The translations under genes and the position numbers were made by a program. From Lumbricus terrestris (taxonomy: Eukaryota; Annelida; Clitellata; Crassiclitellata; Lumbricidae), in contig OX457047.1 of assembly GCA_949752735.1 (NCBI GenBank), positions 39,374,863-39,438,862 of the forward strand: a stretch of DNA of 64,000 nucleotides, given 5' to 3'. Under the pieces are notes generated by a model. That model searched no databases and was not told the DNA's origin. It was given only the letters and a program-made list of their open reading frames with translations. Positions 52,880 to 64,000 of this stretch are shown here, in pieces (position 1 is the first letter of the stretch; each line of letters opens with the position of its first letter).

Positions 52880-53600
52880 ATTAGTTTCCTGTTTAAATTT
52901 GTGTATTTATCTGTAAGTTTAGTATTTATTTGTAGCTTAAGCTTATGTATTTGCTTGTTTAACTTATGTGTTTATTTGTTACTCGTGTAGTTATATGTAA
53001 CTTATGCATTTTCTATATGTGATTTGTGTGTCTATATCAATTTTTTTTATTTATTTGTCGTCATGTAGTTATGTGTAACCTATGCATTTTCTATATGTGA
53101 TTTGTGTGTCTATATCAATTTTTAAAATTTATTTGTAACTCATGTAGTTATGTGTAACTTATGCATTTTCTATGTGATTTGCGTGTCTATTTCAAACTTT
53201 TGTATTTACTTGTAACTTATGTATTTATTATCGGTGATTTGTGTGTCTATTTCTACCTTTTGTATTTATTTGTAACTTATGCATTTCTATGTGATTTGTG
53301 TATTTATTTCTAACTTTTGTATTTATTTGTAACTTATGCATTTCTATGTGATTTGTGTATCTATTTCTATCTTTTGTATTTATTTGTAACTTATGCATTT
53401 ATTATCTGCGATTTGTGTATTTATTTCTAACTTTTGTATTTATTTGTAACTTATGAATTTCTATGTGATTTGTGAATTTATTTCTATCTTATTACTTTCT
53501 ATTCATTTGTAACTCAAGCATTTATCTATAATTTATTACTTATTTCTAACTTCGTGTCTATTTGTAGCCTATGTATATGTACATGTAGTCTATGTATTTA
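52880..53600. repeat. Degenerate minisatellite, ~55-65 bp units
   Basis: TTTATTTGTAACTTATGCAT, then TTCTATGTGATTTGTGT and ATTTATTTCTAACTTTTGTA recur in order about nine times; the central units are most alike. Confidence 0.85.
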
Positions 53601-54008
53601 TTTGCGTTTTATCTATATATGCCTGTTTGTATCTAAACCTGTTGCGATTCTTTTTGAGGCACAAGTGACGCGTTTGTAAATGTTTCTACGTAAACCGAAT
53701 GCAAGGTACTGCTTTGTGTTGATAAGTTAGGATAGGCTACTGCTTTGTGTTGATAAGTTAGGATACTGGTATATAGCAGTGGTAGGCCTACCGTAACTGC
53801 TTTGTATTGATAAGTTAAGATTCTGTTTTATATTGATAAGTTAAGATACTGTAAGATTATTGCTCTTGCATATCTTGAAGTACTGTACTCTAACAATTAA
53901 ACGCTATTTGGTGTTATGATTATAATCCTCCCCCCCTATTCATAATCATCAAAATCATGATCATCACAATCCTCCTACTTCCTCTTTTACATGCTCTTTC
54001 TCCTCTTC

Positions 54009-54080
54009 TTTCTCTTCCTCCTCCTCCTCCTCCTCCTCCTCCTCCTCCTCCTCCTCCTCCTCACCATCATCACCATCACT

Positions 54081-54119
<39 letters not shown>

Positions 54120-54135
54120 GTCATCATCGTCATCG
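54009..54135. repeat. (CCT)n then (CAT)n microsatellites
   Basis: CTC CTC and ATC ATC runs stand back to back, giving Pro and His runs in frame but no gene. Confidence 0.95.
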
Positions 54136-54399
54136 CCACTGCCACTGTCAGCCCATTATCAATTTCTGATGGCCGCCATTTCCATTTGGCATCATGCATT
54201 TGATGCGAATAGACGACGATTGCATCGTAATAATATAAAATTATTATTTTATATAATTATGGAGAGAGAAAGACGGAGAAGACGGAATCCGTGCATTGCA
54301 TGATTGCATGACATCAGTGCAGCTGTCGATGCTTCGTCAAAATGATGTAAACAGAAACGAAAGATTGACGATAGAGCTATTATACACAACACACGTCAA

Positions 54400-54448
54400 C
54401 TATGCCTCTGTCTCTTCCTGTCTCTGTTTCTGCCTCTGTACATCTATC

Positions 54449-54485
<37 letters not shown>

Positions 54486-54552
54486 ATCTCTCTATCTCTA
54501 TCTGTCTGTCTGTCTGTATGTCTGTATGTCTGTCTGTATGTCTCTCTCTCTC

Positions 54553-54641
<89 letters not shown>

Positions 54642-55045
54642 TGTTACCATTCCATTTAAGCTGTGGCAGCCGCCTGAAACGACGTTTTCACACGTCTACT
54701 AATATAAACAAACCCACCGTGAGTCGTGAGAGACTGGCAATTCATTCTCTCTATATATCTTTATATCTATCTCTCTATCCCTCTCTGTCTCTGTCTGTCT
54801 GTCTCCGTCTGTATCAATGTTTTCTCTTTTTTCCCTATTTTCTCTATCTATCTGTTTTCTATCATTCTCTCTCTCTATCATTTTCTCTCTGGTTGCATCT
54901 CTATTTCTTTCTCTATTTCTCTCTATGCTACTATTTCTCTAATTCTCTAACCTATTTCTCTTACCGTATTCGTCTGTGTCTGTCTCTCTGTCTCAGACTG
55001 TCTGCCTCACTCTGTCTCCGTCTCTCTGGACCCTCTGATTTGAGA
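54400..55045. repeat. Pyrimidine-rich CTGT/CT region
   Basis: (CTGT)n at 54,448-54,490, pure (CT)n at 54,540-54,640, then diluted CT-rich sequence to 55,040. A 252-codon open frame across it is low-complexity. Confidence 0.92.
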
Positions 55046-55559
55046 CAGCGCTGATCAATAAGTCGATGCCCTGCCACTGTTGCTTCTAAAATAGTAGTTT
55101 TTTCAGAAATTTTTCAAGTTTACGATTATTGGCAGAATGATTTATTCCTTCTGACACGATTTAGAAATTGAAGCAATCACAAGAATATTATATACTGAGG
55201 GTATTATGATATGCGACAGTCTTTTACTACAATAATAGTCTTTGTATAGGCCTACATGATACATCGACAAAGATATTAGTTTGATCCGAAAGGCGTTCAA
55301 CAAAGACTGAGCGGGTGCTGTAAGAAAACCAAAATGGCCGAATGTCAAATACGATGCATCATAGATGCAAAAGTCAATCGAAACCACATAGCTTATCATA
55401 GACTTTCCTTCATCAGGATATGAGAATGGCGGGTGGTCAGTCCTCTCCCTTGCCGCCTTTTTCACCCACCGACGACAGTGCAAGGTCAGTGCGTTATAGT
55501 TACTGCTTGGATGCCTATTATAGGGAGGTTGAGTAGAAATAGATAAATATATTGCCAAA

Positions 55560-55640
55560 TTTCTGTCCTTGCTGGGAGTTTAACGTCTGATATCTCGGTT
55601 AGTATAGTCTAGCATGCTATCCACTACACAATTGAGCATC
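55560..55640 (-). tRNA. Degraded tRNA-like sequence
   Basis: The minus strand reads TGTGTAGTGGATAGCATGC (A-box-like) and GTTAAACTCCCAGC (a damaged B box). Likely a tRNA pseudogene or SINE head. Confidence 0.25.
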
Positions 55641-55689
55641 CATATATAGTACATAACGGATAGTTGTAATATCAGGTCTTAGTGTGTGT

Positions 55690-55800
55690 ATTTGCAGTTT
55701 AACGTCACTGTATGGTAACAAAGACCATTAGAGACGCCCTCCTCCTTTATCTAGGCTTGGAACTGGCACTGGCAGAGTGCAACCAGTGGCTGAGTTTCAG
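55690..55800 (-). repeat. Interspersed repeat, reverse copy of 46,560-46,690
   Basis: It contains TTATCTAGGCTTGGAACTGG and GGCAGAGTGCAACCAGTGGC, the reverse complement of the 46.6-kb repeat. Confidence 0.5.
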
Positions 55801-55889
55801 GTCTTAGAGGAGAGTTGTGCGTAGTTAGACACCTGGAGCAGGTAAAATGTCAGGTCTTCGTCTTCTTCTGGTTCTCTGTCCCTATATAT

Positions 55890-56110
55890 AGGTTGCTGGC
55901 TCAAATATACGACGTCGCCATTGCTCTCGATGTTGTATCTCTTCCTTAAGCTTCCCATATCCACTTGTCGTCATCCATTGTCCAGCATCATCTGTCGTGG
56001 TCTTCCTTTTCTTCGCTCATTCCCTTCAATTTCAATTCGATGAGTGTTCTTATAGTATAGTGAATCTCCTCTGAGCGTGTGTCCGACACACTTCCTTTGT
56101 CATTTGTCGT
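55890..56110 (-). mobile_element. Decayed LINE reverse transcriptase C-terminus
   Basis: The minus-strand translation gives GHTLRGDSLYY, NERRKGRPRQMMLDN and a RKRYNIESNGD-like segment, interrupted by a stop. This is the C-terminal signature of endonuclease-reverse transcriptase LINEs. It is inactive. Confidence 0.6.
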
Positions 56111-56272
56111 TCCCTTATTGTCCCAACGTTTGTGTTTTTCGGGGTTCTTTCTTCGCCAATCATTCCCAGCGTTTCTTCATTTGTTCTAGATGTCAGGTAC
56201 ATGTAAGAAAGCAAAATCCTTCGTAGTTTATCGAATCTTTCAAAATGCTACACTTGCTGCACACAGCTGCAG

Positions 56273-56575
56273 CATAGGCGGAGACTTGGTCTAGATGTTG
56301 GGGGGGGACAAACGAGCGACCGAAGGACGATCGCCGGGACGCGAAATTTTTGGCGGACGGCTGAATCGCCGACGACATTTTTCATTTTCATCAACCAAAT
56401 TTCTGACTACCTTTTTAAAGTGATTTGGTCAGTATCCACCAAAAATGTCCCCACTGTGAAAGTTTACCATGGTGTTTGTTTATGATGAATATTTCTTAAA
56501 TGCTGGGGAGACATGAGCATGGACGGTTCCCCCCACCACAAACATGGGAGGACCCCCCTAAGTCTTCGCCCATGC
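56273..56575. mobile_element. hAT-like element, family 7, diverged
   Basis: Ends CATAGGCGGAGACTTGG and CTAAGTCTTCGCCCATG resemble the 48.6-kb element. The flanking octamers do not match convincingly. Confidence 0.65.
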
Positions 56576-56824
56576 ACACCAGGTATGTCAATCGCCCGTG
56601 TGCCATCGAAAGTTAACACGCTCTGTGTCAGAAATTCTCAGAATACACGCTCTCTCTAGGCCCTTACGCAAGCGAAGACAAGAAACCTTTTCAACAAAAT
56701 TAATGAGAAAACGTTTTAACAGTAAGAACTGGTAGAGAACAGGCTACATAGCTATACGGCCTTATAACAGAACCTTCATCGTCTTCAGTCAATTCGATAT
56801 CAGATTTCTGGCAAAGAATTGATG

Positions 56825-57130
56825 TCAATAATTTTGCCCAAAATAATCGTAGTTAGGTCTACGACGTTCTGGCTTAAACCCATTGACAGGAGGATTGTCT
56901 ATTCTCTCTGGTAAACTAGTGTCAACGCTACCATTGGGGTGGAGGAAAATCCTCCTTCTCCCCCCACCCCAATGGTGACGCATTTTCGCCACTGCGCGCA
57001 GCCGACCAATTTTTTCCCTACAGCCTCCTCTTCTAGACACGCAATATAAATCGCAGAAGCGCTGCAGGCAACCTCTGTTCACACGCATTAAATGCCCACA
57101 GGTGCCGACGTCGCTTGTATTGACAGTGTT
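56825..57130 (-). CDS. Possible coding exon, Cys-containing unknown peptide
   Basis: The open minus-strand frame ends PNYDYFGQNY then TGA. It has a cluster of five Cys (CGHLMRVNRGCLQRFCDLYC and one more), basic sites such as GGGRRR, and a hydrophilic tail ERIDNPPVNGFKPERRR. Part of it coincides with an inverted repeat (CCATTGGGGTGG...CCACCCCAATGG), which argues for caution. Next to it lies CpG-rich sequence at 57,120-57,300. No family recognised. Confidence 0.28.
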   Translation of the reverse strand, partial: NTVNTSDVGTCGHLMRVNRGCLQRFCDLYCVSRRGGCREKIGRLRAVAKMRHHWGGGRRRIFLHPNGSVDTSLPERIDNPPVNGFKPERRRPNYDYFGQNY

Positions 57131-57300
57131 GCTTAAGCCACCTCGTTTCTGCCTCTTGTTACCGGCCGCGGCAGCGTTCGAGCGAGCGAGCGGCCGCCTT
57201 TGTTTCCCGCCCGATTCGCTCGCTTGTCGAAGACTCATTCAAACGCCGATGTTGTTCGTATAAGTGCGAAATCGTGCTTCGTGGCCGGGGAGGATAGCTG
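57120..57300. promoter_or_regulatory. CpG-rich segment, possible promoter
   Basis: It contains CGGCCGCGG, repeated GAGCGAGCGAGCGG and CGCCCGATTCGCTCGC, a local CpG concentration unusual in this window. It could mark a promoter between opposing frames; no TATA box or Inr was identified. Confidence 0.3.
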
Positions 57301-57599
57301 CAGCAGTGATGAGTGTGTATACGTTCTAATGGCAGCGTCGGTTTTTTCCCCACAATCAGTTCCTCCTCCTTCGCCGCCTAGATGCTGGTGCTTGCTTGCT
57401 GGGTGGAATGAAAGGCGGTTATCTGAGATGCTCTGCATGGGGAAGGTGCGGAGCGGTTCCCAGCCTGTGGGTTCCCACCTGTACACACCTATGGGAACCT
57501 GCATGCCGCTCGCTTGGGCAAACCTGACACCGGTTCCATGCGGCGTGAATGTCATTGGGAGCGCTGCTGGATAGTGCATACACATCTATAGGGTGACAG

Positions 57600-57690
57600 G
57601 ACAATTACCCCCTGGACAATTACCCCCGGACAATTACCCCCTGGACAATTACCCCAGGACAATTACCCCCCCCGGACAATCACCCCCCGT
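57600..57690. repeat. Short tandem array, GGACAATTACCCC
   Basis: Six units of 14-18 bp (GGACAATTACCCC with variable C/T runs) follow each other; the last reads GGACAATCACCCC. Confidence 0.85.
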
Positions 57691-58214
57691 ATAGATACAT
57701 GCTTGATGTATATCTAGAAGTATATGGATACTAGCAGGACATAATAATAATATTATTGTGTCTGACTTTGGGGACTGATGTGTAAACTGGAAGGTATACA
57801 GTTTGTTCTCCCTTTTTAAGAAAGTCGTCTGGCTACGATGCTGTTATATAGTCAGTAGTTTCATGCACACAGCAGCATGCAGGAAGACTACAATATGCAA
57901 TCACACTGTTGCCATGACATTCAGGGTCTTTCACCAATTACCCAACGCTGCAGTCATCTTCTGCTCGTGTATGTATAGACTATTCTCAGCGTCTAATTAA
58001 CTAATTATCTACTGAATGGTTGACAAGAAACGGAACAAAAGTAAATAATTTGATTAAAAAAGCAGCATGGAAGGTGGTTCGTGTGTGTGTGCCAAGCAGT
58101 CTCTGAATATATTGCAATATTCAGCAAAATGAGCAATTCGAGAACTTTACGTCTTAATAAACGCTGCCCGAGATGACACATTTTTTGCCAAAAAAAGATG
58201 ACATAAAGAGTTTA

Positions 58215-58426
58215 TTGAAAGCCACTACAACTGCTACTGCTACTGCTACTGCTACTGCTGCTACTGCTGCTGTAGTTGCTTCTACTAATTATACCGAATC
58301 TACTATTGCTACTATTGCACCGACAACTACTAAACTAGCACTGCTACTACTACTACTACTACTACTACCGTACGAATGCTACAATTAATAAAAGTTATGA
58401 TGATGCTGATGCTGATGCTGATGACA

Positions 58427-58487
<61 letters not shown>

Positions 58488-58503
58488 CGATGACGACGAC
58501 GAC

Positions 58504-58544
<41 letters not shown>

Positions 58545-59029
58545 CGACGACGATGATGATAAGAGTAGCAATAATAATAATAATGTTTGTAATAGTAATA
58601 ATCATCATCATCATGATAGTAATGATCATGATGCTACTACAACTAACAATAATAATAATAACAACGACAATAAATTGAAATCCAGCGATTCAATGCGGTG
58701 GCATTCCACGGTACGAGTAGGCGCCGTTGTTGATTAAATAACAATAATCATTATTGTTATTACAATAATTACAATAAGGATATCATCATCATCATTATTA
58801 TTATCATCAATATATAACCATCATCATCGCCATCATCATCATCACCATTATCATCATCATCGTCGTCATCATCATCAGTATCAGTATCATCATCATCACC
58901 AACACCATCATCACCATAATCATCATCATCATCGACACCACCACATCATCATCATCATCTTCATCATAATCCTCATCATTATCATCTTCATCGCCAGTAT
59001 CATCAACGTCATCGTCATCGTCATCGTCA

Positions 59030-59082
<53 letters not shown>

Positions 59083-59095
59083 ATCATCATCATCT
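58215..59095. repeat. Trinucleotide repeat cluster
   Basis: Successive (CTA/CTG)n, (GAT)n, (GAC)n, (AAT)n and a long (ATC)n block (58,780-59,095), interrupted near 58,680-58,760. Confidence 0.95.
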
Positions 59096-59429
59096 CAGAA
59101 TAGAAAAATAAAAACTTCTTAAGTATGATAATTATAGGCTAGTGTATGCATGTGCGTATACATAATTATTGGATATATTATCACAAAATTTTATCTGCTA
59201 TTTGTATAGCGCATCAGCAGTTCAATTACTTGTAAATGCAATATACGTCATACAAGTTAGAGGCTTTTTCGAGCGCAGATATGGAATTTTTTATAAGTAT
59301 AAAGAGCGCCTTTGTGAGGATTGTTTTTAACCGCAGTTAAAGATTTCCTGATGCACCGCTTATCGGGGCCGTATTATGACCGAGCAGTCTTGTGCAAAGT
59401 GGATTGGACTTATCAGAGCTATCGGGAGA

Positions 59430-59539
59430 GGAAAACAGACAGACAGATAGACAGACAGACATACATATATAGGCAAAGCGAGCAAAAGAAACATAAAAAT
59501 TATATCGAAAGAGAGCGATGTCGAAAGAGCCTGAGACAG

Positions 59540-59627
<88 letters not shown>

Positions 59628-59994
59628 AGAGATAGAGAGACAGACATACAGACAGACAGAGAGACAGATGAACAGAGAGAGAAAAACAGAGACAGACATG
59701 GACACAGAGATACAAGAGAGATAAAGAGAGAGAGACAGACATACAGAAGGTGACAGAGAGACAGACAGACAGAGAAAGAGAGAGAGACAGAACATGCAGA
59801 CAGAGACAGAGGCGGAGACATGTAGCAGGGTAGAGTTTAGTTTTTTTTAGAGAGATAGAGACAGACAGAGCAAGTGAAACATTTAGATTAAGAGACGCAG
59901 AGAGGCAGACAGACAGACAGACGGACACACACACACACAGACAAGAAGAAGTGCGACAGAGAGAAGAAACAGATACGTACTATATAATACATAG

Positions 59995-60040
<46 letters not shown>

Positions 60041-60045
60041 CAGAA
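59430..60045. repeat. (GACA)n, (AT)n and (GA)n cluster
   Basis: (AT)n at 59,540-59,580 passes directly into (GA)n at 59,581-59,620, then purine-rich GACAGAGA sequence. Another (AT)n stands at 59,998-60,038. Confidence 0.93.
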
Positions 60046-60397
60046 GTGCAGATAATAAGTAGGCAATGGGCATCCAACGGACTTATGTCGGCTTTACAGT
60101 GAAAGGATTGCTCTCCATTGCAAGCATCTGAATGAGTTGATCCGGGGATTAGGACTCAGATGGACTTGGGCGGAAATATAGACAATCGTGTGCTCGGACT
60201 AGATCCAGGCTCTTTTAGGTCCTTTTAGGCTCTTTAGACTTCGTCGTGTAATGTAGTGTAACGTAGATATCTCATCTTTTTTTGTTCAGGCAGTGTGGAC
60301 TTGGAGCAATTTTCTGGCTGTCGAAATAAGACAAAACCCAGAAATTATGCAAACTATCGCAACTCCTTTGACAACTTTTGTATTTCTGACGCAAGAA

Positions 60398-60398
<1 letters not shown>

Positions 60399-60460
<62 letters not shown>
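60399..60460. repeat. (AT)n microsatellite before LINE
   Basis: About 60 bp of AT directly upstream of the truncated LINE at 60,478. Confidence 0.93.
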
Positions 60461-60462
<2 letters not shown>

Positions 60463-60477
60463 TATGTGTGTATGTGC

Positions 60478-61400
60478 ATTTGTCCATGGTCCCCCCTCTT
60501 CCCAGCTGCTTCTGGTTGGGCTTATTGAATCTCTCACTAATCATCTCCACTCTTGGATGTCTTCTAATCGCCTTTCTCTTAATACTTCAAAGACTCAATT
60601 TATCTGGTTAGGTACTCCTCAGCAGCTCCATAAGCTTGATCTTATTCTTCTCTCTGCAAAATTCCCATTGTTTTCCTTCTCTTCAAGTGTGCGGGATCTG
60701 GGTGTAGTACTTGATAGCTCACTTACCTTTACTGAGCATATTTCCAATCTGACACGCTCATCATATTTTCATTTAAGACGCCTCAGAGTCATTCGTCGCT
60801 CTGTCTCCTCCTCCATCTTCACTACCTTAGTTCATGCTTTCATATGCTCTCGTATTGACTATTGCAATTCTCTTCTCATTGGTCTTCCTAAAGTTCGACT
60901 TTCACCGATTCAGTCAGTTCTCAACTCAGCTGCTAGATTGATTGCCCGCCTTCCCAAGTACTCTCACATCTCTACCTTTATGTTTGATGAACTTCATTGG
61001 CTTCCTCTACGTGCTCGCACACAGTTCAAGATCCTCACTCTGATCCTAAAGTCTCAACGGGGTCTTGCCCCAAAATATCTGACTAAAACCTTACTTCGTC
61101 CTCACTCAGCTTCCTCCCACCGTCCACTTCGCTCATCCAACAGACTTGACCTATTGGTTCCCCGGTCTAGAACTTCTATGGCTCAGTCTCGGTCTTTTGT
61201 CTCAATTGGTCCTTCTCTCTGGAATTCTCTTTCTCCTTCTGTTCGCTCAACTCTTCTGTCTGTCAGTCTCTCCTCTGCCCTGTCTCTTCTCAAAACCTGC
61301 TTCTTCTCGCGGGGCCTTGCGCACTGGGAGCGCCTCTGAACGGTTTACCCTACTAGAGGCGCTTTATAAATGTTTAAATACAATACAATACAATACAATA
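60478..61400 (+). mobile_element. LINE 3' end (reverse transcriptase thumb and C-terminus)
   Basis: The frame ends at the TGA at 61,337-61,339 and covers the region after the catalytic motif: SWMSSNRLSLNTSKTQFIWL, then DLGVVLDSSLTF, RIDYCNSLLIGLP, LHWLPLRARTQFKILTL, and a C-terminus ending GLAHWERL. The catalytic YADD is missing, so the copy is 5'-truncated; its left edge abuts an (AT)n run. The 3'UTR forms a hairpin (AGCGCCTCT with AGAGGCGCT) and ends in an ATACA repeat. CR1/L2-like type. Confidence 0.88.
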
Positions 61401-61414
61401 TGTATTAGATTATA

Positions 61415-61475
61415 AGCAGCTTGAAGGGGTGCTATAACAAGTGCACATACAAACAAACAAACAAACAATGCGATG
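61415..61475 (+). mobile_element. SINE 3' end directly after the LINE tail
   Basis: AGCTTGAAGGGGTGCTATAA then CAAGTGCACA and an (ACAAA)n tail match the SINE terminus. It begins about 20 bp after the LINE ATACA repeats end. Confidence 0.6.
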
Positions 61476-61737
61476 CATGTGCGCTTTTCAGATGCAAGCA
61501 GAAGTTACTTAGCAATTACTTGCCAACTTATCATTATTAGGAATGACTGACTCAACTGTGTGCATGAGCTGAGCAGACGACCAGCAATTAGTGGAATTGA
61601 AAGGTTGCCAGTGGACCGCTCCTGCGCATGCGCATAAAATTATGCTTACCTCAGCCAACAATAAGTCCCATTTCGGTTTGACATTTATCGACTTTTATGG
61701 CATTTCTTACAATTCATATATGTATATATAATTTTAT

Positions 61738-62096
61738 AGAGAGAGAGAGACAGACAGGCAAACAGACAGACAGAGACAAAGAGACAGATAGACAGGCATG
61801 CAAGCAGACAGGCATAGATAGAGACGGAAAGGGAGAGAGAGTAAGAAAGAGAAAGAGAGAGAAAGAGAGACATAGATAGACAGACATATAGACAGAGACA
61901 GAGAGATAATGAGATGTGTCGGGAGTAGATGGAGTAAGGTATACGGAGAGGATAAGTAAGGCAGAAGAGAGGGATAGGGGGAGGAAGAAGTGGGGAGAGG
62001 GAGAAGGAGAGGGAGAAAGAGGGGGAGCGGTAGGGAGACGGAGGTGGAGAGGGTGGAGAGAGGGAAACAAACAAACAGAGACAGACAGACAGAGAT
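61738..62096. repeat. Purine-rich GAGA/GACA tract
   Basis: About 350 bp of almost pure purine with C spots (GACAGACAGG, GGGAGAGGG); low-complexity. Confidence 0.9.
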
Positions 62097-62631
62097 AGCT
62101 ATTTGGCAGATGCTTCGAAGCTGTCCATGAAGTCCTTCGTAATTGAGTGGCGCATTAGACTTCCGAGTATTCGTCGTTTCGACCAAAATTATCGGATTGC
62201 TGTGGAAGAATCAGAAAATACAGTCGCTATATAAAGTATGTCTTGCTATATAACGTATGTCTTGCTTTTTCGGATGATTTTCGTCGAAACCAAATGACTT
62301 ACATACGTCATCTTATTGGCTGTTATTGAGATCAACGTTGGTTCAAATGCACACTGCAACATCAATGTTTGCTACTGATAATTTCGGGTTTTTCATGGAA
62401 GTGGAGCAGTTGCTGGCAACTGAGATTCAAGCTTTTTTGATTTGTGTATTTAAATTTGTTGTGAAACCAGTAGGAAGGAAGTAGGCTACCTAGAAATCTG
62501 ATTGACTTATTTTTATCTGCATTTTCACTTTGTATGTCTTGACAACCCTTTGACTTGATGCATCGCTCGCGATTAAGCTATAGGCTACTGTCCTGCATCG
62601 CGGATCTTGATAAATTCTGGGTTTTCGATGC

Positions 62632-62778
62632 AATAATCGTAATCGTAAACTCGAAATTTCTAATGCGCTACTTAAAAGCCAAGCGCGGGGCACCAGCTTA
62701 TTCACGAGCGCTGCGTTGAGTCAGAAAGGCTGTTCGTGGGAGTAGTCCGTGGTGGTCCTGGTCGGGTTACCAGATCAG
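62632..62778 (+). repeat. Interspersed repeat with ATCGTAATCGTAA head
   Basis: It contains AATCGTAATCGTAAACTCGA, CCAAGCGCGGGGCACCAGCT, TTCACGAGCGCTGCGTTGAG and GTAGTCCGTGGTGGTCCTGG. Related copies: 9,025-9,162 (minus), 16,425-16,515, 62,990-63,037 joined to 63,841-63,885, 39,636-39,695, and intron 2 of all three FSP1-like genes. Family type unknown. Confidence 0.7.
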
Positions 62779-63037
62779 AGGGGCGGAACAGCTGCTAAGG
62801 GGGTCACCGTCGTCTGGACCGGGAATTGGAGGGTGGAGGATCAGATGAGACACGGTAAGAGTTCGTGAAAAAAGGTGTCTTAAGTTTCGAATGAAAAGCA
62901 ATAAGAGAGATTGCTATGTTTATTATTTGACTGTACTTCGCAACATAGATGATTATCGTTAAAACGAGAGCGCGTCCTTTATAATCCTAATCGTAGAATA
63001 ATCGTAATCTCCAAATTCCTAAAGCACCACTCGAAAG

Positions 63038-63840
63038 CAGGGCTGCACTGGTAAATTTTTAGGTGAGTACACGCCGGTGTCACGAAATAGAGTATCCCCC
63101 GTATTAATTGTATCCCCCCAAATTACAAAAAGTCGAAAAACCGCTTCCGCGTGTATTTTTTTGGGCAAATTAATTTTCATCTGTTTTGTGTTGAACAATG
63201 ACACTAATAAGTATGTTTATTCTTACTATATAATTTCTGTTGCCCTGTTTTTAGAGCACTTAAAACTTTTAAAACACTTAAAAACACTCAGAGTCACTAA
63301 ATAAATTCAAGTTGCCTTTATCTGAGCATTGCTTGGGACACTTAAAACAATTAGAGTCACTTTGAATTTTGATTACAGCATAAATTTTTTACTATGCTCA
63401 TTTTTCAAAAAAGGGGATAGAATGGTTTATCCCCCCGGATAGTATAGACCGGTTAATTCCATCCGGGGGGATAGATTAATTCATCCCCCCGGATAGCTTT
63501 CAGGGGGGATACTCCGTTTCGTGTCACCGGCCGGAAAAAATTGACTTTTTGGACCGAAACATTTCTGGCGACATTTTGTTTGTCATCACCTTTTGACCTC
63601 CTTATACTTTACCCATTGCGCGCGTCTATAGGCTATATATACGGGAGTCTAGAATCCACTAGGCTACTATCCGCGATTTTCGACTATTTTTTATAATTTC
63701 ATTTCTCACACATTTATTCCATTTAATTCTTTGTGAGGTGAGCATGCGGTATATACCCGCATATTACTCTGGTTTTCGGGAGGTGAGTATATACGCTGTA
63801 TTATACCCGCGCATATATTATACCATCGTGTACAGCCCTG
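63038..63840. mobile_element. hAT-like element (803 bp) inserted in another repeat
   Basis: Ends CAGGGCTGCACTGG and ATCGTGTACAGCCCTG, flanked by CTCGAAAG and TTCGAAAG (seven of eight). The two halves of a separate interspersed repeat rejoin across it. It contains a nested inverted-repeat element. Confidence 0.75.
63074..63530. mobile_element. Nested inverted-repeat element (about 457 bp)
   Basis: CCGGTGTCACGAAATAGAGT at the left is inverted as ACTCCGTTTCGTGTCACCGG at the right (about 27-bp arms including GGGGGAT). Internally, ATCCCCCCGGATAG is repeated in both orientations near 63,430-63,500. Target duplication unclear. Confidence 0.65.
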
Positions 63841-64000
63841 TTCGAAAGCCAAGCGCAGGGCAGCTGCTTATTCACGAGTTTGTATCCAAAGTACATAACA
63901 AAGCGTTATTTTTTATTGTTGCAGTGAGTCAGTGACGTTTAGGTCTACGTATTATAATCGTTTAGTTGGCAAGTAAATTGCCATGGTGTGTGAATTAATA

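Noticed and set aside
54296..55054. 252-codon Ser/Leu/Cys-rich frame
   Set aside because: It is produced by CTGT and CT repeats; the same sequence is open in other frames and has no coding signature.
58330..58678. Poly-Ile/Val and poly-Met frames
   Set aside because: Artefacts of GAT/GAC/AAT trinucleotide repeats.

Overview
This window looks like animal nuclear DNA, most likely from a marine invertebrate (an echinoderm-like or other invertebrate genome; the exact group cannot be fixed from sequence alone). The reasons are GT-AG introns, multi-exon genes, non-LTR retrotransposons, tRNA-headed SINEs, dozens of short inverted-repeat transposons with 8-bp target duplications, and very abundant microsatellites. 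No bacterial gene layout is present.

The left half (1-31,700) is a tandem array of three minus-strand paralogs of AIFM2/FSP1, the N-myristoylated FAD-dependent quinone reductase known in vertebrates as ferroptosis suppressor protein 1. Gene A (30-6,020) is cut by the window edge after exon 3. Gene B (10,488-15,872) and gene C (21,396-27,058) are complete six-exon genes of 373 and 375 codons. All exons examined are in frame, with identical exon sizes and splice phases. The copies sit about 10-11 kb apart and share 5' and 3' flanking sequence, so whole gene blocks were duplicated. Introns and spacers have since been filled by different transposons; intron 1 of gene A holds three in a row and intron 4 of gene C holds a LINE with an open reverse transcriptase.

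Right of the array lies an intronless, intact plus-strand EXOSC5/RRP46 gene (32,044-32,694), an RNase PH-like subunit of the RNA exosome. A genomic A tract behind its AATAAA signal makes a retrogene origin possible. A diverged echo of its 5' flank between genes A and B suggests that the duplicated unit once ended next to this gene.

From 33,000 to 64,000 I recognise no conserved host gene. The region is filled with hAT-like miniature elements, a 1.2-kb mariner-like fold-back element, two nearly identical LINE 3' ends, LINE and SINE tails, minisatellites and long microsatellites. Three stretches (44,439-44,858; 52,556-52,729; 56,825-57,130 on the minus strand) have exon-like codon composition but no recognised family.

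The most interesting structures are the FSP1 gene array; a T-rich hairpin motif shared by several miniature transposon families with different termini; two different hAT-like elements stacked on the same 8-bp target; a SINE whose 3' tail matches the LINE 3' end, including its hairpin; and a nearly perfect 148-bp palindrome at 52,283-52,430.
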